NCBI GenBank assembly: GCA_023436605.1 | Contig: JAEZIQ010000097.1 | Location: 1 to 45,974 of the forward strand | Origin: Actinomycetes bacterium | Lineage (GTDB): Bacteria > Actinomycetota > Thermoleophilia > Solirubrobacterales > 70-9 | DNA length: 45,974 bases | Reading direction: 5' to 3' | Part shown: in pieces, positions 27,907 through 35,334 of the stretch | Layout of the letters: each line of letters opens with the position of its first letter | Numbering within the stretch: the stretch's first letter is position 1 | Notes under the pieces: model-generated | What the model saw: the letters and a program-made list of their open reading frames with translations, nothing else | Databases searched by the model: none | Told to the model about the DNA's origin: nothing | Translations under genes and position numbers: made by a program

Positions 27907-28857
27907 TCAGATTCGCGCGGCGGCGGTGATCGCGCAGCCGTAGAGGATGTCGTGCTCGGAGACCTCGATCTCCAGCAGATCGAAGGTGCGCATGATCTCG
28001 ATCAGGATCACCACTCCGGCGACGATCGCCTGGGCCCGGTCCGGGTGGAGACCGGGCACCTGTTGGCGTTCCTCCAGAGGAATCGAAGCGAGCCGCGACA
28101 GCCACCACTGAACCGTGCCCAGCGGCAGCCTGTGGCCTTCGATCGCGGCGGGGTCATAGGGCTCGAGTTCGAGGTCGATCGCGGCCAGTGAAGAGGGCGT
28201 GCCGGCAACCGCGATCGCCCGGTCGATCTCTGGCAGCTCGACTCCATCGAGCGCCGTTTGGACGAGCTTGCTGATGTCCCTGGCGAGGGCTTCGAGTTCG
28301 GCCGAGTCGGGTGGATCACCGGTGAGGATGCGCTCGGTGTGACGGACCACGCCGGCCTGGAGCGAGGTGTGGAAGACCACCTCGGGACCGCGGCCGACGA
28401 TCATCTCGGTCGAACCGCCACCGATGTCGATGACCAGCAGGTTCTCGTCCGGGTCACGTCCGGACGACGTCCCGAGGTAAGTCAGGTTGGCCTCCCGGTC
28501 GCCGTCGATCACCTGGCAGTCAAGCGCGAAGCGTTCCCGGAGTTCGGCCACGAAGGCGCTGCCGTTCTCGGCGTCGCGGACCGCGCTCGTCGCGATGACC
28601 ATGATCTCGTGAGCTTCTTCCTCGTTGATAAGGGCGACGTAGCTGGCGATCGCCTCGCAGACGGCCTCGATGCCTTCGCTTGAAAGCTGGCCCGAATAGT
28701 CGACCCCCCGCCCGAGCCGGGTGACCCTGCTTTCGCGGTAGATCTCGTCAACCTCGGTTCCGTCGACGTCGGCGATCAGCAGTCGCGTCGAGTTGGTGCC
28801 GATGTCGATTACCGCGACGCGGACGGACGACGCGCTCTTGGGAAGGGTGGCAGGCAA
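27907..28857 (-). CDS. Ppx/GppA family phosphatase (exopolyphosphatase)
   Basis: A 316-residue member of the ASKHA-fold Ppx/GppA family that hydrolyses terminal phosphates of polyphosphate and/or pppGpp. Motifs: VAVIDIGTNSTRLLIADVDG (phosphate-1 loop), VIATSAVRDAENGSAF, LVIDIGGGSTEMIVGRG (phosphate-2 loop), and VAGTPSSLAAIDLELEPYDP. It lacks the C-terminal HD-like domains of long Ppx enzymes; short forms like this are common in actinobacteria. TTG start, divergent from the SDR gene 60 bp away. Confidence 0.9.
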   Translation of the reverse strand: MPATLPKSASSVRVAVIDIGTNSTRLLIADVDGTEVDEIYRESRVTRLGRGVDYSGQLSSEGIEAVCEAIASYVALINEEEAHEIMVIATSAVRDAENGSAFVAELRERFALDCQVIDGDREANLTYLGTSSGRDPDENLLVIDIGGGSTEMIVGRGPEVVFHTSLQAGVVRHTERILTGDPPDSAELEALARDISKLVQTALDGVELPEIDRAIAVAGTPSSLAAIDLELEPYDPAAIEGHRLPLGTVQWWLSRLASIPLEERQQVPGLHPDRAQAIVAGVVILIEIMRTFDLLEIEVSEHDILYGCAITAAARI

Positions 28858-28917
28858 GGTTCAAGAATATTCGGCAGGGATACTCTCGGGGGTATAGGCA
28901 AGCGAGCGGAGGACGAA

Positions 28918-29679
28918 ATGTCAGACAGACTTGAAGGTGCGGTGGCGCTGGTGACCGGTGCGAGCAGCGGCATCGGTGAGGCGACGGCGAGGACTCTGGC
29001 CTCCCAGGGAGCCAAGGTCGGGCTGGTTGCCCGGCGGGTCGAGCGGATCGAGAAGCTGGCCAAGGAAATCGCCGCCAACGGCCACACCGCCCTGGCGATC
29101 GAGGCCGACGTGACCGACCAGCGCCAGGCGATCGCCGCGGTCGAGCGGACGGTCGGTGACTTCGGCCGGCTCGACATCGTGGTCAACAACGCCGGGGTGA
29201 TGCTGCTCGGACCGATCCATGGCGCCCCGACCGAAGAGTGGGACCGGATGATCGACGTCAACATCAAGGGTCTCCTTTACACAACCCACGCCGCCCTGCC
29301 TCACCTCTTTGCGGCGACCAAAGACTCACCCCGCAAGGTTGCCGACGTGGTCAACATCTCCTCGGTCGCGGGCCGGGTCGCCACCGCCGGGGCCGGCGTC
29401 TACAACCTGACCAAGCACGGGGTCGGAGCCGTTTCCGAGGCACTCCGCCAGGAAGCGAGCCGCCACGGGGTGCGGGTGACGATCATCGAACCGGGTTTCG
29501 TCGAAACCGAACTCCAGGGACACAACCGCCCGGAGGTCCACGAGAAGCTGAAGGAACGGATCGCCAAGATCGAACCGCTGAGCGCCCACGACATCGCCGA
29601 CGCGATCGAGTACGCGGTTACCCGGCCGGCCCACGTCTCGGTGAACGAGCTCTTGATCCGGCCGACCACCCAGCCCTGA
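28918..29679 (+). CDS. Short-chain dehydrogenase/reductase
   Basis: A 253-residue classical SDR using NAD(P)H. Motifs: cofactor loop VTGASSGIGEATA (about 13-25), ARRVER after beta-2 (Arg residues favour NADP), DVTD, NNAGVML (about 90), catalytic Ser in NISSVAGRV, and Tyr/Lys in YNLTKHG. EPGFVETEL follows. All catalytic residues are present. ATG start with GGAGGAC 5 bp upstream. The substrate cannot be deduced. It ends 3 bp before the convergent serine hydrolase gene. Confidence 0.9.
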   Translation: MSDRLEGAVALVTGASSGIGEATARTLASQGAKVGLVARRVERIEKLAKEIAANGHTALAIEADVTDQRQAIAAVERTVGDFGRLDIVVNNAGVMLLGPIHGAPTEEWDRMIDVNIKGLLYTTHAALPHLFAATKDSPRKVADVVNISSVAGRVATAGAGVYNLTKHGVGAVSEALRQEASRHGVRVTIIEPGFVETELQGHNRPEVHEKLKERIAKIEPLSAHDIADAIEYAVTRPAHVSVNELLIRPTTQP

Positions 29680-29682
29680 CCG

Positions 29683-30840
29683 TCAGCCGGTCGGGACGTT
29701 AGCCGGGGCGATCACTTCGGCCAGGGCAACGAAAAGCGAAGGTGCCGGAGCATCTCCGTCCGGATTCGAGATGTCGGTGTTGACCAGGGTCACGATCGCC
29801 GCCCGCTTGCGGGGCAGATAAGCGACTTGGGTGTTGTAGCCGGGAATCTCGCCGGAATGCGAGATCCAGCCGTTGTCGACCCCGACCCCGAAGCGGTACG
29901 AACGGGTGCCGTTGATCGAGGCCGGGTTCGGCTTGAGCCGGAGGCGCTGCATCCTCGGGCCGATCAGCGACCCCGTTCCGAGAGCCTTCGTGTAAACCCC
30001 GAGATCCTTGACCGTGGAGACGATCTGGCCGGCCGAACTGAGGAAAGTCGGGCTCCAGTTGGTCGCGTCGCGAATCGGGGTTCCGCTCACCGCCTGGTCG
30101 GTGAGGCCCCGCCAGAAGGGGCGGGGGAGGGCCATGCCGCCGGGATAGGAGGTGGAGTTCATGCCGAGCGGTTTGAAGATGCGCCGCTTCATGACCTGCC
30201 TGATCGGCCTGCCGGTGACCTCTTCGATGATCTTGCCGAGCATCAGGAAGTTCGTGTTCGAGTAAAAGAAGCCGTTCCCGGCCGGGAATTTCCGCGGCGC
30301 GGCAATGCCGGCGTCGATCAGGGTCCAGGGATTCCAGGTGGTCCGCGGCCGGGTCAGGTAACGATCCACGATCGAGCCGTCGATCGAGTAGGAGTTGATG
30401 CCGCTGCTCATATCCCCGAGCTGCCGGATCGTGATCTCGTCGGCGCCGGCCATGTGCGGGAACCAGCGGTCGACGGCGTCGTTCAGTTTCAGTTTGCCCT
30501 CCCGCACAAGCTGCATCACGATCGTCGCGGTGAAGGTCTTGGTCACCGAACCGATCCGGGTGTGAGTTCCCGGCTTCGGCCTGGCGTTTTTCCCGGTGCC
30601 GCTCATGCCCCGGGTGGCGATCCAGAACCGGTTCTTGACCCAGACCCCGACGATCGCTCCCCGCGCTTCGGTCCGGGCGAAGGTCTGGTTGAGGGCCTTG
30701 GTCAGGTTGGCTTCGGTCCGCGGGGAAAGGCTGCGCTTGGCGGCGGTGGCCGGCGAGCCAGGGAGCAGCAACGTGGCAAGCAGGCAAAGCGTGAAAAGGG
30801 CGCAGGTGGCGACGCGCCGCGAGGCAGTGAGGTGAGGCAT
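29683..30840 (-). CDS. Secreted serine hydrolase, class C beta-lactamase/DD-peptidase fold
   Basis: A 385-residue exported enzyme with an N-terminal signal peptide (about 1-33, CALFTLCLLATLLLPGSPAT then AAKRS). The catalytic SxxK is SVTK in IGSVTKTFTATIV (about 98). The YxN motif is YSNTNFLMLG (about 193). The third motif is HSGEIPG (about 333), the HxG variant seen in esterases and DD-peptidases of this fold rather than KTG. Likely roles are D-alanyl-D-alanine carboxypeptidase or esterase activity at the cell wall. ATG start. Resistance function is possible but not indicated. Confidence 0.87.
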   Translation of the reverse strand: MPHLTASRRVATCALFTLCLLATLLLPGSPATAAKRSLSPRTEANLTKALNQTFARTEARGAIVGVWVKNRFWIATRGMSGTGKNARPKPGTHTRIGSVTKTFTATIVMQLVREGKLKLNDAVDRWFPHMAGADEITIRQLGDMSSGINSYSIDGSIVDRYLTRPRTTWNPWTLIDAGIAAPRKFPAGNGFFYSNTNFLMLGKIIEEVTGRPIRQVMKRRIFKPLGMNSTSYPGGMALPRPFWRGLTDQAVSGTPIRDATNWSPTFLSSAGQIVSTVKDLGVYTKALGTGSLIGPRMQRLRLKPNPASINGTRSYRFGVGVDNGWISHSGEIPGYNTQVAYLPRKRAAIVTLVNTDISNPDGDAPAPSLFVALAEVIAPANVPTG

Positions 30841-30846
30841 TCGGAC

Positions 30847-30918
30847 TCCGCTGTAGTTCTTTCAGCGGACTTCCGGACCGCCCTTCGGCAGCGGATGCTA
30901 GCGGGAGGGGCGGTCCGG
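30847..30918. terminator. Two adjacent hairpins between the lipoprotein and serine hydrolase genes
   Basis: The larger stem has perfect 11-bp arms, CCGGACCGCCC (30873-30883) and GGGCGGTCCGG (30908-30918). A second hairpin has 7-bp arms TCCGCTG (30847-30853) and CAGCGGA (30863-30869). On the minus strand they follow the lipoprotein gene and precede the serine hydrolase, so they probably end the lipoprotein transcript. No long T-tract is present. Confidence 0.5.
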
Positions 30919-30944
30919 CCGGGCTGCCTCCAGTGATTCAGGGG

Positions 30945-31295
30945 TCAGGGCTTGTTCGGCTGCTCTTTGCCGTTGTCCTTGCCGTCGAGCTTGTCGGCAG
31001 CGTCATCAGTTGCTTCGTCGATCGCGTTGCCGGCGTCATCCATCGCGCCTTCGGGATCATCTGCGGCGTCATCGATCGCGTTGCCGGCATCATCTGCGGC
31101 GTCATCGATCGCGTTGCCGGCGTCGTCGGTGGCATCGTCGATCTTGTTGCCGGCGTCATCGGAAGATTTCTCGATTTTGTCACCGCTGTCGTTGCTCTTG
31201 TCGTCGTTGTCGTCGCCGCAGGCGACCGCGGTCAGGGACAGGACTCCGATTGCGATCGCCGAGAATACTGCTCTCAGTCTGGTCAGGTCAACCAC
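30945..31295 (-). CDS. Small acidic lipoprotein with 11-residue repeats
   Basis: About 116 residues. Start GTG 31295, chosen for the GGAGAGG ribosome site just upstream; the reading frame is open further but without structure. A signal peptide (LRAVFSAIAIGVLSLT) ends in the lipobox-like AVAC, so the mature protein would start at Cys and be lipid-anchored. The mature part is strongly acidic and repeats an 11-residue unit, DDAGNAIDDAA and variants, about five times before a Lys/Asp-rich end. Such 11-mer amphipathic repeats resemble those of LEA-like or surface-helix proteins, but no function can be assigned. Confidence 0.7.
   Translation of the reverse strand: MVDLTRLRAVFSAIAIGVLSLTAVACGDDNDDKSNDSGDKIEKSSDDAGNKIDDATDDAGNAIDDAADDAGNAIDDAADDPEGAMDDAGNAIDEATDDAADKLDGKDNGKEQPNKP
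31061..31159. repeat. 33-bp tandem coding repeats in the lipoprotein gene
   Basis: Three consecutive 33-bp units at 31061-31093, 31094-31126 and 31127-31159. The first two differ at two positions and the third is more diverged. A partial related copy lies at about 31012-31039. They encode the 11-residue protein repeats, so length variation between strains by slippage or recombination is possible. Confidence 0.7.
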
Positions 31296-31395
31296 AGGTA
31301 CCTCTCCGTTGGGTTCACCATTGGCTGTACCCGCCCGAAGTTGGCTCAACCGGGTCCCGATGAGGCTCGAGCTGAACCGAGCGGTTTCCGTTCGG

Positions 31396-32079
31396 TTATC
31401 CGTTTGAGGCGGGAAAAACGCAGCGGTATCTGGCGTTGCTCGACCCGTACACATACCCGGGGCTGAGGACACCTGCGTCGGATATCGCGACGGTGAATCC
31501 GCCGCCGGAGTCGAGTCCGTTCAGGTCCAGATAAGTCCCGGTGTGTTCGTTGCCGCTCAGGGCCACACCCGGCTGCTGCCGGAATCCTTCCAACTCACTT
31601 AGATCGGGCAAACGCGAGCCCGCTTCACCACACACCATGGCCGCGACGGGCCAGGTGGCGGGGCCCCGGGTCGAGCTTTCAAAGCAGGACCCGGCGTATG
31701 CGGTCGTGCCATCCGGGCAGCGGTCGGTTAGCTGGGCTATCAACCCCGGACTCAGCGCGGCGGCCGTGTCGGCGGATTCGGCGGATGTCGCCCTTGTCGC
31801 GGCCTCGGCGGTCGCGGCCGACGTCGCAGCGTCGGCGAGTGTGGCGTGGGGAACCTTTCCGAGTGATCGCTCGAGGATCTGCTTGCCGCGGACGGTGTCC
31901 GGCTTGAGGTCGGCACCGGGGACCGAGCCGGCCTTGATCTGCCTGCCGGTGATCGAACCCTTCTTGATCTTCTTGCCGTCCAGCACACCCGTCGCCACGG
32001 CGGTACCACCGAGCGCCACAAACAAGGCCAGGGTCGAGACCACGTTCGCGTAACTGATTCCCTGCCATCTGCGTCCCAT
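31396..32079 (-). CDS. Exported decapeptide-repeat protein with Cys-containing C-terminal domain
   Basis: About 227 residues. ATG 32079 (product MGRRWQGISYANVV) is preferred because AAGGGAG lies 5 bp upstream. A signal or anchor segment follows (NVVSTLALFVALGGTAVATG). Then come four decapeptide repeats of the pattern G-x-x-I/L-x-x-x-S/T-I/V (GKKIKKGSIT, GRQIKAGSVP, GADLKPDTVR, GKQILERSLG), an Ala/Thr/Asp-rich linker (about 95-135), and a compact domain with Cys at CPDGTTAYAGSCFE, MVCGEAGSRLP and YRCVFP. The last domain loosely resembles a C-type-lectin-like fold. I associate the N-terminal repeat type with Thermoleophilia surface proteins. Function is unknown. Confidence 0.7.
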   Translation of the reverse strand: MGRRWQGISYANVVSTLALFVALGGTAVATGVLDGKKIKKGSITGRQIKAGSVPGADLKPDTVRGKQILERSLGKVPHATLADAATSAATAEAATRATSAESADTAAALSPGLIAQLTDRCPDGTTAYAGSCFESSTRGPATWPVAAMVCGEAGSRLPDLSELEGFRQQPGVALSGNEHTGTYLDLNGLDSGGGFTVAISDAGVLSPGYVYGSSNARYRCVFPASNG

Positions 32080-32284
32080 CAGACTCCCTTCCGGATTCCG
32101 GTCAACGCAAACATATCCGCAATGTCTGAACCCTAAGCTGCTTTTCGCCATGGGTCCCGAATTCGAGTTCACGACAACGCTTTGGGTTCACGGCAGCCCG
32201 GCAGCCTGAAAGGCCTCGTCAGGCCACTCGCAGCAGCCCGATTTGCGCGCTCACCCCTGGAAAAGCGTGGCGGCCATAAATTGC

Positions 32285-32290
32285 TAGAAT
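32285..32290 (+). promoter_or_regulatory. Candidate -10 element of tRNA-fMet
   Basis: TAGAAT, 12 bp before the mature tRNA 5' end. No good -35 (TTGACA-like) is found 16-18 bp upstream, so this is a weak call. Confidence 0.3.
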
Positions 32291-32301
32291 CGGCAATCCG
32301 C

Positions 32302-32375
<74 letters not shown>

Positions 32376-32397
32376 TGACCGCAAGGTCTGCGCACCG

Positions 32398-32425
32398 CCC
32401 CCTCTCGCCAGGGGGTTTTGTGTTT
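32398..32425 (+). terminator. Intrinsic terminator after tRNA-fMet
   Basis: Stem CCCCCT (32398-32403) and AGGGGG (32410-32415) with a 6-base loop, followed by TTTTGTGTTT. It ends the tRNA transcript, 23 bp downstream of the tRNA. Confidence 0.8.
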
Positions 32426-32498
32426 AAGTGGGGCCTCAGTTGGTAGATCGTGGTCTCGGTGTCTCTGGGAGGGCCGGGCAGGTGCAGAGGAGCGTGGC

Positions 32499-33407
32499 AT
32501 GAAGGTAGGGATTCTGGGAGTGATCGCGGCGATCGCGATGGTCGGTGCTGTGGCTTCTACGGCTGGGGCTGCCTATCCGGGAGCGAACGGCAAGATCGTC
32601 TACGAACGAAAGCCCAGCCAGTTCGAGATCAACTATGACCCGTGGACGGTTTCGGCCGGCAAGCCCGGTACGGCGAAAAGGCTCGTCCGTTTCCGCGAGC
32701 GCGCCTACGACTTCGTTTACTCGCCGAATGGCCGGATGATCGCCTTTACGGCCGAACTGCCTGCCATCGAGATCGTCGTGATGAAGGCAAACGGGACCAA
32801 GCGGCGGGTGATCACCCGGAAGATCCGCAAATGCATGGGCAAGCGTCGTCCCACCTGGTCACCCAACGGCAAGAAGATCGCCTTCACCTGCACCAACTCG
32901 AAGGGCTTCAACCAACAGGACGTGTGGTCCGTCAACCTGAACGGATCGGGCGTCAGGCAGATATCGAAGACCCACGACGCCTACTTCCCCGTGTGGTCAC
33001 CGCGCGGCAACAGGATCGCCTACACCACCTACGGGGGCATCATTTACACGGTGCCCGCGCGCGGGGGCAAGAGCAAGATGATCAGTGAGGACGCGCCCGG
33101 CGGATTCCTGGGCGGGACCTGGAACCGGATCGACTGGTCGCCCGACGGCAAGACTCTGGTCGCGGACTCAAGCGGGGACGGGATCTACACCGTCAACGCC
33201 GCGACGGGAGCCACCTCGGCCAAGCTCGCACACATCGGCCTCGAGCCGGTCTTCTCGCCCAACGGCAAGAAGATTCTTTACGTCAATATCGAGAAGGCCT
33301 CGGGCGGCAAGGTCGACCTGTGGATGATGGACGTGGACGGCGCCAACAAGAAGCGGGTCACGCGAAACGGCTACAACCGCACGCCAAACTGGGGTCCACG
33401 GCCCTAA
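32499..33407 (+). CDS. Secreted TolB-like/PD40 beta-propeller protein
   Basis: About 302 residues with a signal peptide (about 1-24, VGILGVIAAIAMVGAVASTAG). The mature part repeats propeller blades with the PD40-type signature W/F-SPNGKKIAF: VYSPNGRMIAF, TWSPNGKKIAF, VWSPRGNRIAY, DWSPDGKTLVA, VFSPNGKKILY. Between the blades lie xDVWSVNLNGSG- and DLWMMDVDGANKKR-type strands. Such propellers bind proteins or carbohydrates outside the membrane. ATG 32499 chosen for the GAGGAG ribosome site; an upstream in-frame ATG at 32418 lies inside the tRNA terminator. No enzyme motif is seen. Confidence 0.82.
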   Translation: MKVGILGVIAAIAMVGAVASTAGAAYPGANGKIVYERKPSQFEINYDPWTVSAGKPGTAKRLVRFRERAYDFVYSPNGRMIAFTAELPAIEIVVMKANGTKRRVITRKIRKCMGKRRPTWSPNGKKIAFTCTNSKGFNQQDVWSVNLNGSGVRQISKTHDAYFPVWSPRGNRIAYTTYGGIIYTVPARGGKSKMISEDAPGGFLGGTWNRIDWSPDGKTLVADSSGDGIYTVNAATGATSAKLAHIGLEPVFSPNGKKILYVNIEKASGGKVDLWMMDVDGANKKRVTRNGYNRTPNWGPRP

Positions 33408-33537
33408 GCGGGCCTTGGTTCAAGGAGGAAAGCTCCTTCACCCGGATCCCGGGAAAGGCACGGTCTGCCACTCCGACCGCGGCCTTCAATCCGGAATTCG
33501 GCTGCCGGCGGGTGGGTGAACGCACATCCGACTCCAC

Positions 33538-33566
33538 TTGCAATGGCAGGAGCTGCACCGTAGCGT
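33538..33566 (+). promoter_or_regulatory. Candidate promoter of the alpha/beta hydrolase gene
   Basis: -35 TTGCAA (33538-33543), 17-bp spacer, -10 TAGCGT (33561-33566). It would start transcription near 33573, 30 bp before the ATG. The upstream region 33,408-33,537 holds no gene. Confidence 0.4.
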
Positions 33567-33603
33567 CGGCATAAGGACCTCTGAAAAGAACAAAGGAGTG
33601 TTT

Positions 33604-34455
33604 ATGGCGTTTGTCACGGTAGGTTCCGAGAACGATCAGGAAATCGATCTCTACTTCGAGGATCACGGCAGCGGGCAGCCCGTGATTCTGATCCACGGCT
33701 ATCCGTTGAACGGTCGGTCCTGGGAACGGCAAATGCCGGCCCTTATCGATGCGGGTTACAGGGTTATCGCGTATGACCGAAGGGGCTGGGGACTTTCGAG
33801 CAAACCGCTCGGCGGTCACGATTACGACACCTTCGCTGCCGATCTCAATGCCCTGATCGAGCATCTCGACCTCAAAGACATTCTTCTGGTCGGCTTTTCG
33901 ATGGGCACTGGCGAGGTCACCCGATACATCGGCAACTACGGCACGGACCGGGTCGCCCAAGCAGCGTTGCTCGGGGCGGTTCCGCCTTTTCTTCTAAAGG
34001 CCGATGACAACCCGGAGGGTGTCGACCAGACAGTGTTCGACGACATCAAGGAAGCCATCGTGAGTGATCGTTACGGCTACTTCAAGGCATTCTTCGACGA
34101 CTTTTACAACGTCGATCAGCTCGCGCCGGACCGGATCAGCGACCAGGCCTGGCAGGCGAGTTTCAATACAGCCTGTCTCGGTTCACCGCACTCGACCTAT
34201 GCCTGCGTCGACACTTGGCTCACAGACTTCCGTGACGACTTGCCGAAGTTCGACGTTCCGACCATGGTCATGCACGGCACGGAGGATCGAATCCTGCCAT
34301 TCGACTCGACCGCAGCACGCTTGCCGGGCCTGATCGACGACGTGACCCTGATCCCGGTCGAAAATGGCCCCCACAACATCGGTTGGACGCACCCGGAGGT
34401 GGTCACCCCGGCCCTCGTTGCCTTCCTCGATGGGCGGGATCCAGCGAGCGGTTGA
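33604..34455 (+). CDS. Alpha/beta hydrolase, cofactor-free haloperoxidase/perhydrolase type
   Basis: A 283-residue alpha/beta hydrolase. Oxyanion segment ILIHGYPLNGRSWERQ, nucleophile elbow GFSMGTGEV (Ser near residue 101), catalytic Asp in HGTEDRILPF, and catalytic His in NGPHNIGWTH. The combination YDRRGWGLSSKP, GFSMGTGEVTRYIG and DDFYN matches the non-haem bromoperoxidase/chloroperoxidase subgroup, whose members are perhydrolases or esterases in practice. No signal peptide, so cytosolic. ATG 33604 with AAAGGAG 5 bp upstream. Confidence 0.88.
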   Translation: MAFVTVGSENDQEIDLYFEDHGSGQPVILIHGYPLNGRSWERQMPALIDAGYRVIAYDRRGWGLSSKPLGGHDYDTFAADLNALIEHLDLKDILLVGFSMGTGEVTRYIGNYGTDRVAQAALLGAVPPFLLKADDNPEGVDQTVFDDIKEAIVSDRYGYFKAFFDDFYNVDQLAPDRISDQAWQASFNTACLGSPHSTYACVDTWLTDFRDDLPKFDVPTMVMHGTEDRILPFDSTAARLPGLIDDVTLIPVENGPHNIGWTHPEVVTPALVAFLDGRDPASG

Positions 34456-34589
34456 GCCGTTCGCGGGACGGATCCGGTGGCCTTGGGCAATCCCGGGGCA
34501 GCCAAAATGACGCTCAAGTACGGCGGCGACGAAGACACCGCCCGGGCCCGGTCCACCCGCCGGATAACCCGCCGCGGGTAGGGCTCGGT

Positions 34590-35222
34590 TCAGTCCCCGG
34601 CCCGGGGCTGGGTGGCCTGAAGCGCGGCGGTGAGAGTTTCGCCCAGCAGCGTGACCAGGCGTTCCGGCGGGGTGCCGGTTTCGCGGGCTTCGTCGAGGAC
34701 GGTCCCGAAGAAGCCGAGGTAGCCCTTGAGGGCCAGCCGGGCGAGCGGGGGCGGGTTCTCGGTGCCCAGGTTGTTCAGCGAGACGGCGGCAATTACCACG
34801 TCGAGAAAGCGGTCGATCGCGGCGCGGAGCTCCGGGTCGCTTGAGCCTCGGGCAAGCTGGTAGATGACCCAGGCGTCGCTGGGCTCCATCGCGTGGGCGA
34901 CCATGCGGGCGTTGTTGATGGCCAGGCGTTCCGGCAGCGGGATCGACTCGTCGGTGACCCAGTCGTCGGTAAGTGTGTGGCCGGCCTGTTCGGCCACGGC
35001 CCGCACGATGTCGCTCCGGCCATCGGGAAAGTAGTGGTAGAGCAGGTTGCGGGTGACGTCCGCCCCTGCGGCCACCTCGTCGAGGCTGAAGTCTGCGAAA
35101 CCGTCCCGGGCGACGATCGGCGTCGCGGCCGCGATCAGCTGGGTTCGCCGGGCGTCACGGGTCAGCCGTCGGGGTCCGCGACTCGCGGGGGAGGCCGGGG
35201 TTTCACTCGATGTGGTGGGCAC
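34590..35222 (-). CDS. TetR family transcriptional regulator
   Basis: A 210-residue repressor-type regulator. The N-terminal helix-turn-helix (about 22-70) reads RRTQLIAAATPIVARDGFAD, FSLDEVAAGADVTRNLLYHY, FPDGRSDIVRAVAEQAG. The C-terminal ligand-binding domain is variable. It diverges from two tandem secreted paralogues 112 bp away, and the space contains a promoter overlapped by an inverted repeat, so control of those genes and of itself is the obvious inference. The start is GTG 35222; the Arg-rich stretch before the HTH is long and a shorter start is possible. Confidence 0.9.
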   Translation of the reverse strand: MPTTSSETPASPASRGPRRLTRDARRTQLIAAATPIVARDGFADFSLDEVAAGADVTRNLLYHYFPDGRSDIVRAVAEQAGHTLTDDWVTDESIPLPERLAINNARMVAHAMEPSDAWVIYQLARGSSDPELRAAIDRFLDVVIAAVSLNNLGTENPPPLARLALKGYLGFFGTVLDEARETGTPPERLVTLLGETLTAALQATQPRAGD

Positions 35223-35263
35223 CCCACGATCGTACTACCTTCGCTCACACTATTTACGAAATA

Positions 35264-35298
35264 TCAACTTGACAAAATCTCAATAGAGGCGTTACGGT
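35264..35298 (+). promoter_or_regulatory. Promoter with overlapping inverted repeat (candidate TetR operator)
   Basis: -35 TTGACA (35269-35274), 18-bp spacer, -10 TACGGT (35293-35298). The 9-bp palindrome TCAACTTGA (35264-35272) overlaps the -35, and a further TCAA at 35280-35283 repeats the half-site. The island 35,247-35,285 is AT-rich. It lies 37 bp before the first secreted paralogue. Confidence 0.55.
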
Positions 35299-35334
35299 GG
35301 TCGGAGAGCCCGGAATCGAGGAGAGGGGAGCGGC

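Noticed and set aside
31012..31159. Regular 33-bp repeats, considered as a CRISPR array.
   Set aside because: The units are contiguous without spacers, stay in reading frame and encode an 11-residue protein repeat in a lipoprotein.
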